Assembly (NCBI GenBank): GCA_051006995.1
Contig: JBPCSQ010000006.1
Location: 1 to 64,000, forward strand
Origin: JAIQGF01 sp051006995
GTDB taxonomy: Bacteria; Acidobacteriota; Terriglobia; Terriglobales; Acidobacteriaceae
Length of the DNA stretch: 64,000 nt
Direction: 5' to 3'
Shown: in pieces, positions 8,366-16,593 of the stretch
How the letters are laid out: every line of letters begins with the position of its first letter
Position numbering within the stretch: the stretch's first letter is position 1
The notes under the pieces: model-generated
The model's database searches: none
The model's input: the letters and a program-made list of their open reading frames with translations, nothing else
Told to the model about the DNA's origin: nothing
Position numbers and translations under genes: made by a program

Positions 8366-9013
8366 TCATTTCAGGGGCGGGCAGTGCGGCTGGTACGGGT
8401 TGACCTGCAATCGCGACAGAAACTCATCCCAGGGAAAACGGTCGCCGGGGCACAAGGTCGGCGAGAGCTCGCGGTGGGCGCGCACGTGATGCAGACTGAT
8501 GCCGTACCTTTTCTCCAGCCGGCGGCACAGCAACACCAGCGAGGCCAGTTGCGCTTCCGTCGGCGCTTGCAACCCATGTTGTCCGCGCCGGTTGTCCTTG
8601 CTGCTGAAATCGCCCACTAGGACGATTCCCAGAAAATTGTTGTAGTGCTGCGCGTGGGCGCCTCGCAAGTGCTCGGGCCGGGCCGGAATCACTCGGCCGT
8701 CGGGGAAAATCACGTAATGGTAGCCAACGTGATAGACATGGCCGTAGTAGAACGCGCCGAAACCGCGCTCCTTGTGAAATTCCTCGAGCAACGGCAGAGT
8801 GACCGGATCGCCATTGGTAAGCGGACCGGTATGGTGAATGACGATTCCGACAGGAGTGATGGTGTGTGCCCAGGAAACCAGCAGACCAATCACGACCGGC
8901 AGCAGCAGAGCGGCAAGGACCGCGCGGCGTATGTTCCAGAATCGTGCCGCAGTTCGCCTTGAAGATCGCCACTGATCAGGTTCGAGCGGCGGCAGCCTCT
9001 GCGGAAGCGACAC
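8366..9013 (-). CDS. Membrane-anchored N-acetylmuramoyl-L-alanine amidase (Amidase_2/PGRP fold)
   Basis: The enzyme is predicted to cut the bond between N-acetylmuramic acid and L-alanine in peptidoglycan. The 215-residue protein has one N-terminal membrane segment (about residues 30-48, A-V-L-A-A-L-L-L-P-V-V) followed by an Amidase_2 domain. Zinc ligands are visible as V-I-H-H-T-G (near 60), H-V-R-A-H-R-E and T-L-C-P-G-D (near 177-193). The Y-H-Y-V-I and N-F-L-G-I-V-L-V-G-D-F motifs are typical of the family. It probably faces the periplasm. It lies 12 bases downstream of the GAF/Sel1 gene and is likely co-transcribed with it. Confidence 0.85.
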   Translation of the reverse strand: MSLPQRLPPLEPDQWRSSRRTAARFWNIRRAVLAALLLPVVIGLLVSWAHTITPVGIVIHHTGPLTNGDPVTLPLLEEFHKERGFGAFYYGHVYHVGYHYVIFPDGRVIPARPEHLRGAHAQHYNNFLGIVLVGDFSSKDNRRGQHGLQAPTEAQLASLVLLCRRLEKRYGISLHHVRAHRELSPTLCPGDRFPWDEFLSRLQVNPYQPHCPPLK

Positions 9014-9025
9014 GAGACCTCGGGA

Positions 9026-10435
9026 TCAGCGCGACGGTTGTTGCCTGTGACGCTTGAGCCACTCCGACGCGCGCCGGGTGGCGGCGGCGATTTGCGCCCT
9101 GCTCATCTTCGAGGCCAGGGCGGCCTTGGCGCGTTGCCCTTCCGCGCTCCCGGCGGCGTCGGCCAGGCTGTACCAGGTATAGGCAGAAACTTTGTCGGCG
9201 CGAGTGCCGGCGCCTTGGGCATACATATCGCCGAGCACGGTGCGCACCTGAGCGATCTGTGCAGCGCTCATCCGCGCGGCAAGGGCTTTCAGCAGTTCCT
9301 CACCATCCGATCCGCCGTCAGCATTCGCGAGGACAAGAAACGCATACGCCTTGACGTGGTCCACGGGCACGCCGAGCCCGGCAGCATAGGCGCGGCCAAG
9401 CTCCAACTGAGCCCGGTGGTCGCCCTGGTCGGCCGCTTTGCCGAGCCAGTTCACCGATTGCGCCTGGTCCTGCGGAACATCGGCGCCGTTGCTGTACGCC
9501 ATCCCGAGATCGTACTGTGCGGCGGCGTCGCCCTGCTCGGCGGCGCTGCGCAGCGCCTGGAAGGCGGACACGGTCGCATTGCTGGAGGACGACAACTCAG
9601 GTTGAGGCGCACGCTTCTCGGCCATCCGCCACCACATGGCGCCGCCCGCAGCAGCGATGAGAAGCACTGTGGCTGCAAACATCAACAGCACACGGCGCGC
9701 CGGCGGGGCGCTCTCCATGCCGGAGAAGGCGGATTCGTCAAGCTCGCTGGCAGCCATGACCGACGCAGGTTCGGCCGGCGCCTCCAACAGCGCCGGCGGA
9801 AAAGCAGCTTGGAGCTCCTCTGGTAACTCAGCGTCGGCCGCGACCGGAGTGTCGGAGGGGGCTTTCATCCATACTTGGTCGGCAGCTTGGTTGAGCTGAG
9901 GCGGCTCGGCAGGAGCGCCGCCGTAGTGTTTCGCTCCGTAAATTCCAAGCGCCAGGACAGCCGATTGCTCGAGGAAACAATCCGCTTCGGCTCCGAACGC
10001 ATGGTCGCGCTCCGCAAACACTTCTATCAGGCCGAGAGTCGCGCCTTGAATCTGCAGCGGCACGGCGATAATGGAGCGAATGCCGAGACGCTTGGCTGCT
10101 TCCAAGTCCACGCGCTCGTCGGTGTCGGCGTCGTCACAGCGGATCTTGGTTCCCGACCTGAGGCATAGCCCCGACACGCCCGAGGTTTTATCCAAAGTGG
10201 CGCCCACGGGCGGAGCGCAGCGACCGGCACGCGCAACGCAGACAATGCTTCCGTTCTCTTCCAGAGCGATAGCAGCGCCGTCTGCACCGGTGGCAGCGCA
10301 CGCTTGGTCGGCTATTTCCGCCAGAAGAGCTTCCTCAGCCGCAGGCTGGATGCCGGGCGTTTGCACCAACACCGGACCGGAAGACTCAGGCGGTTCGGCG
10401 GGCCAAGCTCTTGGACGTAGAAATGTTCGAGACAT
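9026..10435 (-). CDS. GAF-domain / transmembrane / Sel1-repeat protein
   Basis: This 469-residue protein has three parts. A GAF domain spans about residues 35-165, with G-A-D-G-A-A-I-A-L and I-R-S-I-I-A-V-P-L-Q. A single membrane helix lies near 250-270 (V-L-L-M-F-A-A-T-V-L-L). Sel1/TPR-like repeats fill the C-terminal half, for example A-Q-Y-D-L-G-M-A-Y-S-N-G and A-Q-L-E-L-G-R-A-Y-A-A-G. GAF domains bind small ligands or sense redox, and Sel1 repeats bind proteins, so a signalling scaffold is plausible, but the ligand and partner are unknown. A promoter overlapped by an 8-bp inverted repeat lies just upstream. It is followed by the amidase gene. Confidence 0.75.
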   Translation of the reverse strand: MSRTFLRPRAWPAEPPESSGPVLVQTPGIQPAAEEALLAEIADQACAATGADGAAIALEENGSIVCVARAGRCAPPVGATLDKTSGVSGLCLRSGTKIRCDDADTDERVDLEAAKRLGIRSIIAVPLQIQGATLGLIEVFAERDHAFGAEADCFLEQSAVLALGIYGAKHYGGAPAEPPQLNQAADQVWMKAPSDTPVAADAELPEELQAAFPPALLEAPAEPASVMAASELDESAFSGMESAPPARRVLLMFAATVLLIAAAGGAMWWRMAEKRAPQPELSSSSNATVSAFQALRSAAEQGDAAAQYDLGMAYSNGADVPQDQAQSVNWLGKAADQGDHRAQLELGRAYAAGLGVPVDHVKAYAFLVLANADGGSDGEELLKALAARMSAAQIAQVRTVLGDMYAQGAGTRADKVSAYTWYSLADAAGSAEGQRAKAALASKMSRAQIAAATRRASEWLKRHRQQPSR

Positions 10436-10452
10436 GGGGGAAAAAGGTGTCT

Positions 10453-10474
10453 GTATTGCTGATTATAGCAATAC
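10453..10474 (-). promoter_or_regulatory. Promoter with overlapping operator for the GAF/Sel1 gene
   Basis: On the minus strand an extended -10 element TGCTATAAT lies at 10462-10470. It is embedded in a perfect inverted repeat GTATTGCT-6-AGCAATAC, so a regulator bound there would occlude RNA polymerase. No strong -35 is present. Confidence 0.6.
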
Positions 10475-10545
10475 TTTATCAGTTACTATGACCGCAAGGC
10501 CCTCTGTTTTTCGAGGTGAGTACCCGCCGCGGTGGATGTCGAGGA

Positions 10546-10577
10546 CAAAAAATAAAGGGGCGCAGCGCGCGCGCCCC
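10546..10577 (-). terminator. Rho-independent terminator of the M20 peptidase gene
   Basis: On the minus strand a GGGGCGC/GCGCCCC stem with a 7-base loop is followed by TTTATTTTTTG, 23 bases after the gene's stop. Confidence 0.8.
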
Positions 10578-10600
10578 TCAATCATGCTTCCACTCCGGAT

Positions 10601-12001
10601 CTATCCCAGCATTTGGAAGAACCGGATCAGCGATTCAATCCCGCGATAGAAGTTCGGGATGTGGAACTTTTCGTTGGGGGCGTGGAGATTGTCGTCCGGC
10701 AGGCCCATGCCCATCATGACGCTGGGAATTTTGAGCTCATTCTCGAAATCGGAGACGATCGGGATGGAGCCTCCGGAGCGGATGTACACGGTATCCTTGC
10801 TGAAGATTTCGTGCATTGCATCGGTTGCTGCCTTGATGTAGCGATTGTCGGTGGAAACCACGCAGGCCGGGCCCTTGCTGTGCACCTTGATCTTGAGCTG
10901 GATACCCTTGGGCGTGAGCTTGGTCACGTAATCGGTGTACTTCTTCAGGATGTCGTCGGGCTCCTGGTCGGGAACGAGACGCATGGAGACTTTAGCCGAG
11001 GCGCGCGCCGGGATAACCGTCTTGGCGCCCTGGCCGACGAAGCCGCCGGGCATGCCGTGCACTTCCAGCGTAGGCCGCGCCCAGGTGCGATAAAGCACCG
11101 AGTAGCCCGGTTCGCCGGTCAGCACGTTGGAACCGACCTCTTTCTTCCGATACTCCTCGTCGTTAAACGGCAGACGCTTCCAGGCATCGAGCTCGGCCTT
11201 GGTAGGCTCTTTCACCTTTTCGTAGAAACCCGGAATCAAGATTTTGCCGTTCTCATCCTTCAGCTTGCTGATGATCTCGCAGAGCGCGAACAGCGGGTTG
11301 GGCGCGGCGCCGCCGTAGACGCCAGAGTGCAAATCCGTCGAGGCACCCTGGACTTCGATTTCGGTATAAACGAGGCCGCGCAGGCCGACGCACAGCGTGG
11401 GCATGTCAGGGGCGAACAGCTCGGTGTCAGTGACCAGTGCGAAGTCGGCCTTGAGCTTGTCTTTCTGTTTGTGGACGTATTCGGCGATGGACTCCCCGCC
11501 CACTTCTTCCTCGCCCTCGAGAATGACTTTGACGTTGATGGGCAGCTTGCCGCCGCCGGACTTCATGAGCGATTCAAATGCCTTGAGCTGCATCCAGAGC
11601 TGGCCTTTGTCGTCCACGGCGCCGCGAGCGTAGATGTTGTTGTTGCGCTCGGTGGGCTCAAAGGGCGGCGTCTTCCACTCGTCTAGCGGTTCGGCGGGCT
11701 GCACATCGTAATGCGCATAGCAGAGGGCCGTGGGCTTGCCGCCTGCGTGCAGCCAGTCGGCATAGACCAGCGGGTGAGCGTTGGGACGCTCCTTGCTAGC
11801 GGTGGCAATGACCTCGACGTGCTCGAAGCCGATGCGCTTCAGTTCATTGGCGCAGACGGCCGCCGCTCTCTCCGTGTCCTTGTTGTGCTCTTCCAGCGTG
11901 CTGATGCTGGGAATACGGAGCAGGTCCTTCAATTCGTCCAGAAACCGCTTCTGGTTCTCACGAGCGTAATTGAGTGCGGGGGTCGCCGTCACCGTAGCCA
12001 T
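10601..12001 (-). CDS. M20 family metallopeptidase (dipeptidase)
   Basis: This is a 466-residue member of the M20 (CNDP/PepV-like) zinc peptidases that hydrolyse dipeptides or N-acylated amino acids in the cytosol. Metal-binding motifs are Y-A-H-Y-D-V-Q-P (near 90), A-R-G-A-V-D-D-K-G-Q (near 125) and the catalytic-base region E-G-E-E-E-V-G-G (near 160). A dimerisation domain follows, and S-G-G-S-I-P-I lies near the C-terminus. I chose ATG 12001 because GGAGGAG stands 9 bases before it; an upstream ATG would add 11 residues without a good ribosome site. No signal peptide is visible. The substrate is unknown. Confidence 0.88.
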   Translation of the reverse strand: MATVTATPALNYARENQKRFLDELKDLLRIPSISTLEEHNKDTERAAAVCANELKRIGFEHVEVIATASKERPNAHPLVYADWLHAGGKPTALCYAHYDVQPAEPLDEWKTPPFEPTERNNNIYARGAVDDKGQLWMQLKAFESLMKSGGGKLPINVKVILEGEEEVGGESIAEYVHKQKDKLKADFALVTDTELFAPDMPTLCVGLRGLVYTEIEVQGASTDLHSGVYGGAAPNPLFALCEIISKLKDENGKILIPGFYEKVKEPTKAELDAWKRLPFNDEEYRKKEVGSNVLTGEPGYSVLYRTWARPTLEVHGMPGGFVGQGAKTVIPARASAKVSMRLVPDQEPDDILKKYTDYVTKLTPKGIQLKIKVHSKGPACVVSTDNRYIKAATDAMHEIFSKDTVYIRSGGSIPIVSDFENELKIPSVMMGMGLPDDNLHAPNEKFHIPNFYRGIESLIRFFQMLG

Positions 12002-12126
12002 CTGAATGTTCTCCTCCGCTGGGCTGGCCAGCAATGAAGCTCAATGTCCATCAGACAAACTAGAAAGTATACAACGCGAGCGGAGGGGAGGCGGACGCAG
12101 GAGCTTGGGTTCCAGGTGAGGAAGTC

Positions 12127-12222
12127 TGATTTGGTAATTTCGTAAATTCGTAATTTGCTAATTCCGAATGCCCTAGAAATTTCTGCTGCGGCCAGTACCA
12201 AATTGCCAGATTGCCAACAAAT
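12127..12222. repeat. TAATTTG-type period-7/8 repeats in inverted arms
   Basis: One arm (12127-12165) repeats GGTAATTTC/GTAATTTG-like units. The second arm (12194-12218) carries the complementary AAATTGCC, AGATTGCC and AACAAATC. They fill the gap between the M20 start and the TPR stop. Confidence 0.5.
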
Positions 12223-12569
12223 CACTGCATCCCGCCGTGACGCTGGAGTTGCTCGAGCAGACGGGGATTGCCGCAGGCGGCGGCGAATTCGGCGTGCACG
12301 CGGGCGCGGTCAAAATCGCTTTCGGAAAGATAGATTTCGCCGAGGGCGACATGCGCGTCGGCGAGCGTGGGCTTCTTCTCGAGAGCGGTCAACAGGTGCT
12401 GCTTGGCTTCGTCGCGCTTGTGCTGCACGCGCAGCAACTGAGCCAAGTGGTAATAGCCTTCGGCCCAGTCGGGATTCTGGGCGAGCGCGCGCTGCTGCTC
12501 GGCAATGTGGGCGGCAGTGTCGCCATCGAGCATCTGGTCGGCAACGCGGCGGAAGAAATCGTCGCTCAT
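12222..12569 (-). CDS. Tetratricopeptide repeat protein
   Basis: A 115-residue cytosolic protein consists mostly of TPR units: A-E-G-Y-Y-H-L-A-Q-L-L-R-V-Q-H-K-R-D-E-A and A-D-A-H-V-A-L-G-E-I-Y are clear A-helix/B-helix pairs. TPRs mediate protein contacts; no partner can be named. ATG 12569 was chosen because the preceding residues of a longer frame are not protein-like, and because the bases before it (TTGGTATTCAAA) match those before the small CDS at 1425. It lies about 85 bases downstream of mnmA in the same orientation. Confidence 0.8.
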   Translation of the reverse strand: MSDDFFRRVADQMLDGDTAAHIAEQQRALAQNPDWAEGYYHLAQLLRVQHKRDEAKQHLLTALEKKPTLADAHVALGEIYLSESDFDRARVHAEFAAACGNPRLLEQLQRHGGMQ

Positions 12570-12654
12570 TTTGAATACCAACCTGCCGCCGAGTAACGCA
12601 GAGCAGAAGAGGCGAATTCCATCTGCGTTCATCAGCGCCATTCAGCGGCTAGTT

Positions 12655-13764
12655 TCAAACAATCCAGCCGCCGCCGACCACGATATCGGCTTCGTAGAAC
12701 ACCGCCGCCTGACCGGGTGTGACCGCGCGCTGCGGCTGGTCGAAGGTGACCTTCACTTCGTCGTCGGCCACGGGCTCAAGGAGCGCCGGCGCGGGCTCGT
12801 GACGGTTGCGAATCTTCACCGCAGTGCGCAGCGGCTCGCGCAGACGCTCCACCGCAATCCAGTTCAGCCGGCGCACGCGCATGGTGTTGGTGTAGAGCTC
12901 GTCGCCGCTCCCGACCACGACCTGGCGCTTGTCGCCACGCAACTCAATCACATAGAGGGGCGAGCCGGTGGCCACGCCCAAACCCTTGCGTTGGCCGACG
13001 GTAAAGTTGTGAATGCCGGTATGCGTTCCGATCACTTCGCCGGTGGTGGTGACCAGCTCGCCGGCGGTGTCCGGGAGCGATTCGCCCTGCTCGGCCAGAT
13101 AGGCGTCAATGAACTGCTTGTAATCACCAGTCGGGACAAAGCAGATTTCCTGCGAGTCCGGCTTCTCCGCCAATGCCAGTCCATGTTGGCGCGCCAACTC
13201 GCGCACCTCCGGCTTGCGCAAGTTTCCCAGCGGAAACAGGGTGCGTGAGAGCTGTTCCTGGGTGAGGCCGAATAGGAAGTAAGTCTGGTCCTTGCTGAGA
13301 TCGGCGGGGCGCTTCAGCAACCAGCGTCGGCGCGACTCGTCGTACTGAACACGAGCGTAGTGGCCAGTGGCGAGCTGCTCGGCGCCGATCTGGCGCGCGG
13401 TGATCAGTAACTGATCGAACTTGATGTGGTTGTTGCACAAGCTGCACGGGATGGGCGTGCGTCCGGAAAGGTATTCGTCTACAAACGGGCGCACCACGTC
13501 TTCCTCGAAGCGGCGCTCCTGGTTGACGACGTAGTAGGGAATACCAAGAGTTTCGGCGACGCGGCGGGCGTCGTACACGTCATCGAGAGAGCAGCAGCGG
13601 CCAGTGACCGTCTCCGACATGCCGTGCTGTCCCGCAAGGCGGCGCTGGTTCCAGAGCTGCATGGTGAGACCGATGACCGGATGGCCTTCCGAACGCAGCA
13701 TGGCCGCGACGGTGGAAGAATCCACACCGCCCGACATAGCGACGGCAATGGTAGGCGAAGCCAT
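12655..13764 (-). CDS. mnmA: tRNA-specific 2-thiouridylase MnmA
   Basis: MnmA adds sulfur to U34 of tRNA-Lys, -Glu and -Gln using ATP and a persulfide from a cysteine desulfurase. The 369-residue protein shows the PP-loop M-S-G-G-V-D-S-S (10-17), the P-C-S-L-C-N-N-H-I-K-F motif (about 107-117) holding one catalytic Cys, and S-Q-E-I-C-F-V-P (about 207-214) with the other. The neighbouring upstream gene is a cysteine desulfurase, its natural sulfur donor. The bases before the ATG are a heptamer repeat array with no obvious Shine-Dalgarno, so initiation may be weak. Confidence 0.96.
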   Translation of the reverse strand: MASPTIAVAMSGGVDSSTVAAMLRSEGHPVIGLTMQLWNQRRLAGQHGMSETVTGRCCSLDDVYDARRVAETLGIPYYVVNQERRFEEDVVRPFVDEYLSGRTPIPCSLCNNHIKFDQLLITARQIGAEQLATGHYARVQYDESRRRWLLKRPADLSKDQTYFLFGLTQEQLSRTLFPLGNLRKPEVRELARQHGLALAEKPDSQEICFVPTGDYKQFIDAYLAEQGESLPDTAGELVTTTGEVIGTHTGIHNFTVGQRKGLGVATGSPLYVIELRGDKRQVVVGSGDELYTNTMRVRRLNWIAVERLREPLRTAVKIRNRHEPAPALLEPVADDEVKVTFDQPQRAVTPGQAAVFYEADIVVGGGWIV

Positions 13765-13900
13765 TAGTTGTTAGCCATTAGCTCTTAGCCGAGCAGCGTT
13801 GAGCAGCCTGCAAAGAAATATTCACCGCCGGGCGAAACGTGAACCCCACACTGAACGCCCAAAGGCTTGCTGTAGCGAACAGCTAAGAGCTAACAGCTTT
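13761..13900. repeat. GCTCTTA-type heptamer arms flanking the mnmA/desulfurase gap
   Basis: GCCATTA GTTGTTA GCCATTA GCTCTTA units (13761-13790) face complementary GCTAAGA GCTAACA units (13874-13900) across about 80 bases. The second arm supplies the last codons and the TAG stop of the cysteine desulfurase, and the first supplies the mnmA start region. Confidence 0.65.
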
Positions 13901-15046
13901 ATTGTAAACGGGAGATAGCTCCCTCAGGCGGGCGACCGTCTCCGGCAGCACCGACAGCAGCAGGTCCACGTCTTCGCTGGTGTTCTGCTTGCCGAGAGAG
14001 AAGCGAATGCTGCCGCGCGCCTGATCGGCCGACAGGCCCATGGCGGTCAAGACGTGCGAAGGCTCGGTCGCGCCCGAAGAACACGCCGCGCCCGTGGACA
14101 CGGCCACGCCCCTCAGATCGAGGGCGATTACCATTGCTTCGCCCTCGATGAAATCGAAGCGGATGTTGCTGGTGTTGGGCGTACGCGGCGCCTGGCCGCT
14201 GTTCACCGCGACGGACTCGATTTCCGATGTGATCGTCTTCTCCACGCGATCGCGCAACTGGCGAATGCGGTCCACTTCCCCGTTGCCGAACCCGGCGCGC
14301 GCAATCTCCGCGGCCTTGCCGAGCCCGACAATGCCGGCGACGTTCTCGGTTCCGGCGCGGCGTGAGCGTTCGTGACGTCCGCCGTAAATCATCGGCTGGA
14401 GCAGTGTGCCCTTGTGCACGTATAAGGCGCCAACGCCTTGCGGAGCATGAATCTTGTGGCCCGAGATAGACAGCAGATCGCAGCCGATACCCTTCACGTC
14501 AATCGGCGCCTTGCCGGCGGCCTGCACCGCGTCGGTGTGGAAGTACACGTCGGCTTCGCCGCAGATGCGGCCGATCTCCTCCACCGGTTGCAGCACGCCA
14601 GTCTCGTTGTTGGCCATCATGACCGAGACCAGACGCGTGTTGGGACGGAGAGCGCGCTTCACGTCGGCGGGGTCTACCAAAGCCTGGCCGTCCACCGGAA
14701 TGTAGGTGATCTCGCAGCCCACGGCAGTAAGCCGTTTGCAGGTGTTGAGCACCGCGTCGTGCTCAATCGTGCTGGTGATAACGTGATCTCCCGGCTTGAC
14801 GATGCCGAAGAGGGCGAGGTTGTCGGCCTCGGTACCGCCGCTGGTGAAGACAACCTCTGCCGCCCGGCAGCCGAGCAGCGCTGCAACCGATTCGCGCGCC
14901 GCTTCCACTGCTGCCCGCGTCTGCTGACCGTGATGGTGGACAGACGAGGCGTTTCCGAATTGCTCGATGAAGTACGGCTGCATCGCCTCCAGCACAGGCG
15001 GGAGAAGCGGCGTGGTGGCATTGTTGTCGAGGTAGGCGCGGCGCAT
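13883..15046 (-). CDS. Cysteine desulfurase (IscS/NifS family)
   Basis: This PLP enzyme converts cysteine to alanine and passes the sulfur on as persulfide for Fe-S clusters and tRNA thiolation. The 387-residue protein has L-D-N-N-A-T-T-P-L (6-14), the PLP lysine in S-I-S-G-H-K-I-H-A-P-Q-G (near 200) and the mobile catalytic Cys loop S-T-G-A-A-C-S-S-G (near 323). Directly downstream lies mnmA, so it may supply the thiolation sulfur. Its final residues (K-A-V-S-S) and stop are encoded by a heptamer repeat, meaning the C-terminus has been remodelled by repeat DNA. Confidence 0.93.
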   Translation of the reverse strand: MRRAYLDNNATTPLLPPVLEAMQPYFIEQFGNASSVHHHGQQTRAAVEAARESVAALLGCRAAEVVFTSGGTEADNLALFGIVKPGDHVITSTIEHDAVLNTCKRLTAVGCEITYIPVDGQALVDPADVKRALRPNTRLVSVMMANNETGVLQPVEEIGRICGEADVYFHTDAVQAAGKAPIDVKGIGCDLLSISGHKIHAPQGVGALYVHKGTLLQPMIYGGRHERSRRAGTENVAGIVGLGKAAEIARAGFGNGEVDRIRQLRDRVEKTITSEIESVAVNSGQAPRTPNTSNIRFDFIEGEAMVIALDLRGVAVSTGAACSSGATEPSHVLTAMGLSADQARGSIRFSLGKQNTSEDVDLLLSVLPETVARLRELSPVYNKAVSS

Positions 15047-15052
15047 AAGAAT

Positions 15053-15230
15053 AGCTCTTAGCCTTTAGCCCTTAGCTTCTTGGCTTGTGTACCCCACGGC
15101 AATATTTTACGCCGTTACCTGAAATGCAAGCTGGAGGAGATGGAATTCCGCCGTCAGCCAGCAGCATTCCACAACCCGGCGCTAAACCTACTGCTCAGTA
15201 CTGGCTTCGCCAGCTAACGGCTAAGAGCTC
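15053..15230. repeat. GCTCTTA/GCTAAGA heptamer arms
   Basis: GCTCTTA GCCTTTA GCCCTTA (15053-15080) is complementary in type to GCTAACG GCTAAGA GCTC (15213-15230). The roughly 130-base spacer contains no gene. Confidence 0.6.
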
Positions 15231-15232
15231 TT

Positions 15233-16369
15233 TCACCGCCGGTCGATGGGCACGTAGTGCTGCGGGTACTTCGGGCCAACGTAATCGGCGCGCGGTCGGA
15301 TGAGGCGGTTGTCGGACAACTGCTCCATCACGTGCGCTGTCCACCCGCTGATACGTGAGACCGCGAAAATCGGGGTGAACAGATCTACCTCGATCCCCAG
15401 CGTGTGGTAGGTCGAGGCGGAATAGAAATCCACGTTGGCGTTCAGCTTCTTGTCGGCCTTCATGAAGTCTTCGATCTTCTTCGACATCTGGAACCACTGC
15501 GCCTGGCCGCTGGATTCGCCCAGTTCGCGCGACATCTGCCGCAGGTGCGTGGCGCGCGGGTCCTCGGTGTGGTACACGCGATGGCCGAAGCCGGGCACTT
15601 TCTTCTTCTCGGCGAGCATGCCTTTGACGTGCTCGATAGGGTCAGCGCCGGCTTTCACGATCTTCTCCAGGATGGCGAATACCGCTTCGTTGGCGCCGCC
15701 GTGCAGCGGGCCTTTGAGCGCGCCAATGCCGGAGGTGATGGCCGAATGCATGTCGGACAGCGTGGCGGCCGTGACGCGAGCGGCAAAGGTGGAGGCATTC
15801 AACTCGTGATCGGCATGGAGAATGAGCGCGATATCCAGGGCGCGCTCGGCCGTCTTGGAGGGCGCGTCGCCATTCAGCATAAGCAGGAAATTCGCGGCGT
15901 GAGAGAGCGAGCGGTCGGGCTCAACCACGGGACGACCCCTGCGGATGCGGTCGTAGGCGGCAACGATCATCGCCAATTGCGAAGTAAGCCGGATGGACTT
16001 GTGCAGGTTGGCTTCCGCAGTGTTGATCTTTTCTTCCGGATCGTAGAAGGCCAGCGCCGATACGGCGGTGCGCAGAACGTCCATGGGCAGGGCGTGTCTC
16101 GGCGCCTGACGCATCAGGTTGAGGGCGCCGGAATCGAGCTTGCGTTCCTCAGCCAGGCTGCGGCTGAAGTCCTTCAGTTCGGCGCGGGAGGGCAGCTTGC
16201 CGAACCACAGCAGGTAGCAGGTCTCTTCGAACGTGGAATTCTCGGCCAGTTCGTGGATATCAATCCCGCGGTAGGCCAGGATGCCGCGATCTCCGTCGAT
16301 GAAGCAGATGCTGGATACCGCCGCGACTACGCCTTCCAAGCCCTTGGGGGTAACTGTGCTTGTGGACAT
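15233..16369 (-). CDS. Citrate synthase
   Basis: Citrate synthase condenses oxaloacetate and acetyl-CoA at the entry of the TCA cycle. The 378-residue protein carries H-A-D-H-E-L-N-A-S-T-F with its catalytic His (near 186), L-H-G-G-A-N-E-A-V (near 225) with a second His, and the P-G-F-G-H-R-V-Y block (near 260) with D-P-R-A. The length matches the short, dimeric Gram-positive/archaeal-type enzyme. Some 2-methylcitrate synthases are very similar, and sequence alone cannot exclude that activity. ATG 16369 is preferred over an upstream in-frame start because family similarity begins there and GAGG precedes it. Confidence 0.9.
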   Translation of the reverse strand: MSTSTVTPKGLEGVVAAVSSICFIDGDRGILAYRGIDIHELAENSTFEETCYLLWFGKLPSRAELKDFSRSLAEERKLDSGALNLMRQAPRHALPMDVLRTAVSALAFYDPEEKINTAEANLHKSIRLTSQLAMIVAAYDRIRRGRPVVEPDRSLSHAANFLLMLNGDAPSKTAERALDIALILHADHELNASTFAARVTAATLSDMHSAITSGIGALKGPLHGGANEAVFAILEKIVKAGADPIEHVKGMLAEKKKVPGFGHRVYHTEDPRATHLRQMSRELGESSGQAQWFQMSKKIEDFMKADKKLNANVDFYSASTYHTLGIEVDLFTPIFAVSRISGWTAHVMEQLSDNRLIRPRADYVGPKYPQHYVPIDRR

Positions 16370-16593
16370 GATTGCCTCGTTACTAGCTATGGATGCCGAC
16401 AGCAGCGAGCGAGACTCGACCGATACGGAGCGCGGCCGCGATATCGCACTAGCGGCCGAGCCGATACGAAGACCGCTAACGATACCCCAAACCCTGGCGG
16501 TCTCCAAGCGTTCCCGATCAGTCATTACACGAGGTTGCCGCCGGCCGGGGCTGCGGGTATATTCGAAGGTTTGCCATTCAGCTCGGAGGCCGC

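Noticed and set aside
1389..15152. ATGGAATTCCGC-like words at 1389, 12611-12625 and 15140 as a dispersed repeat
   Set aside because: A similar word also arises by chance within coding DNA near 19020, and the flanks do not align.
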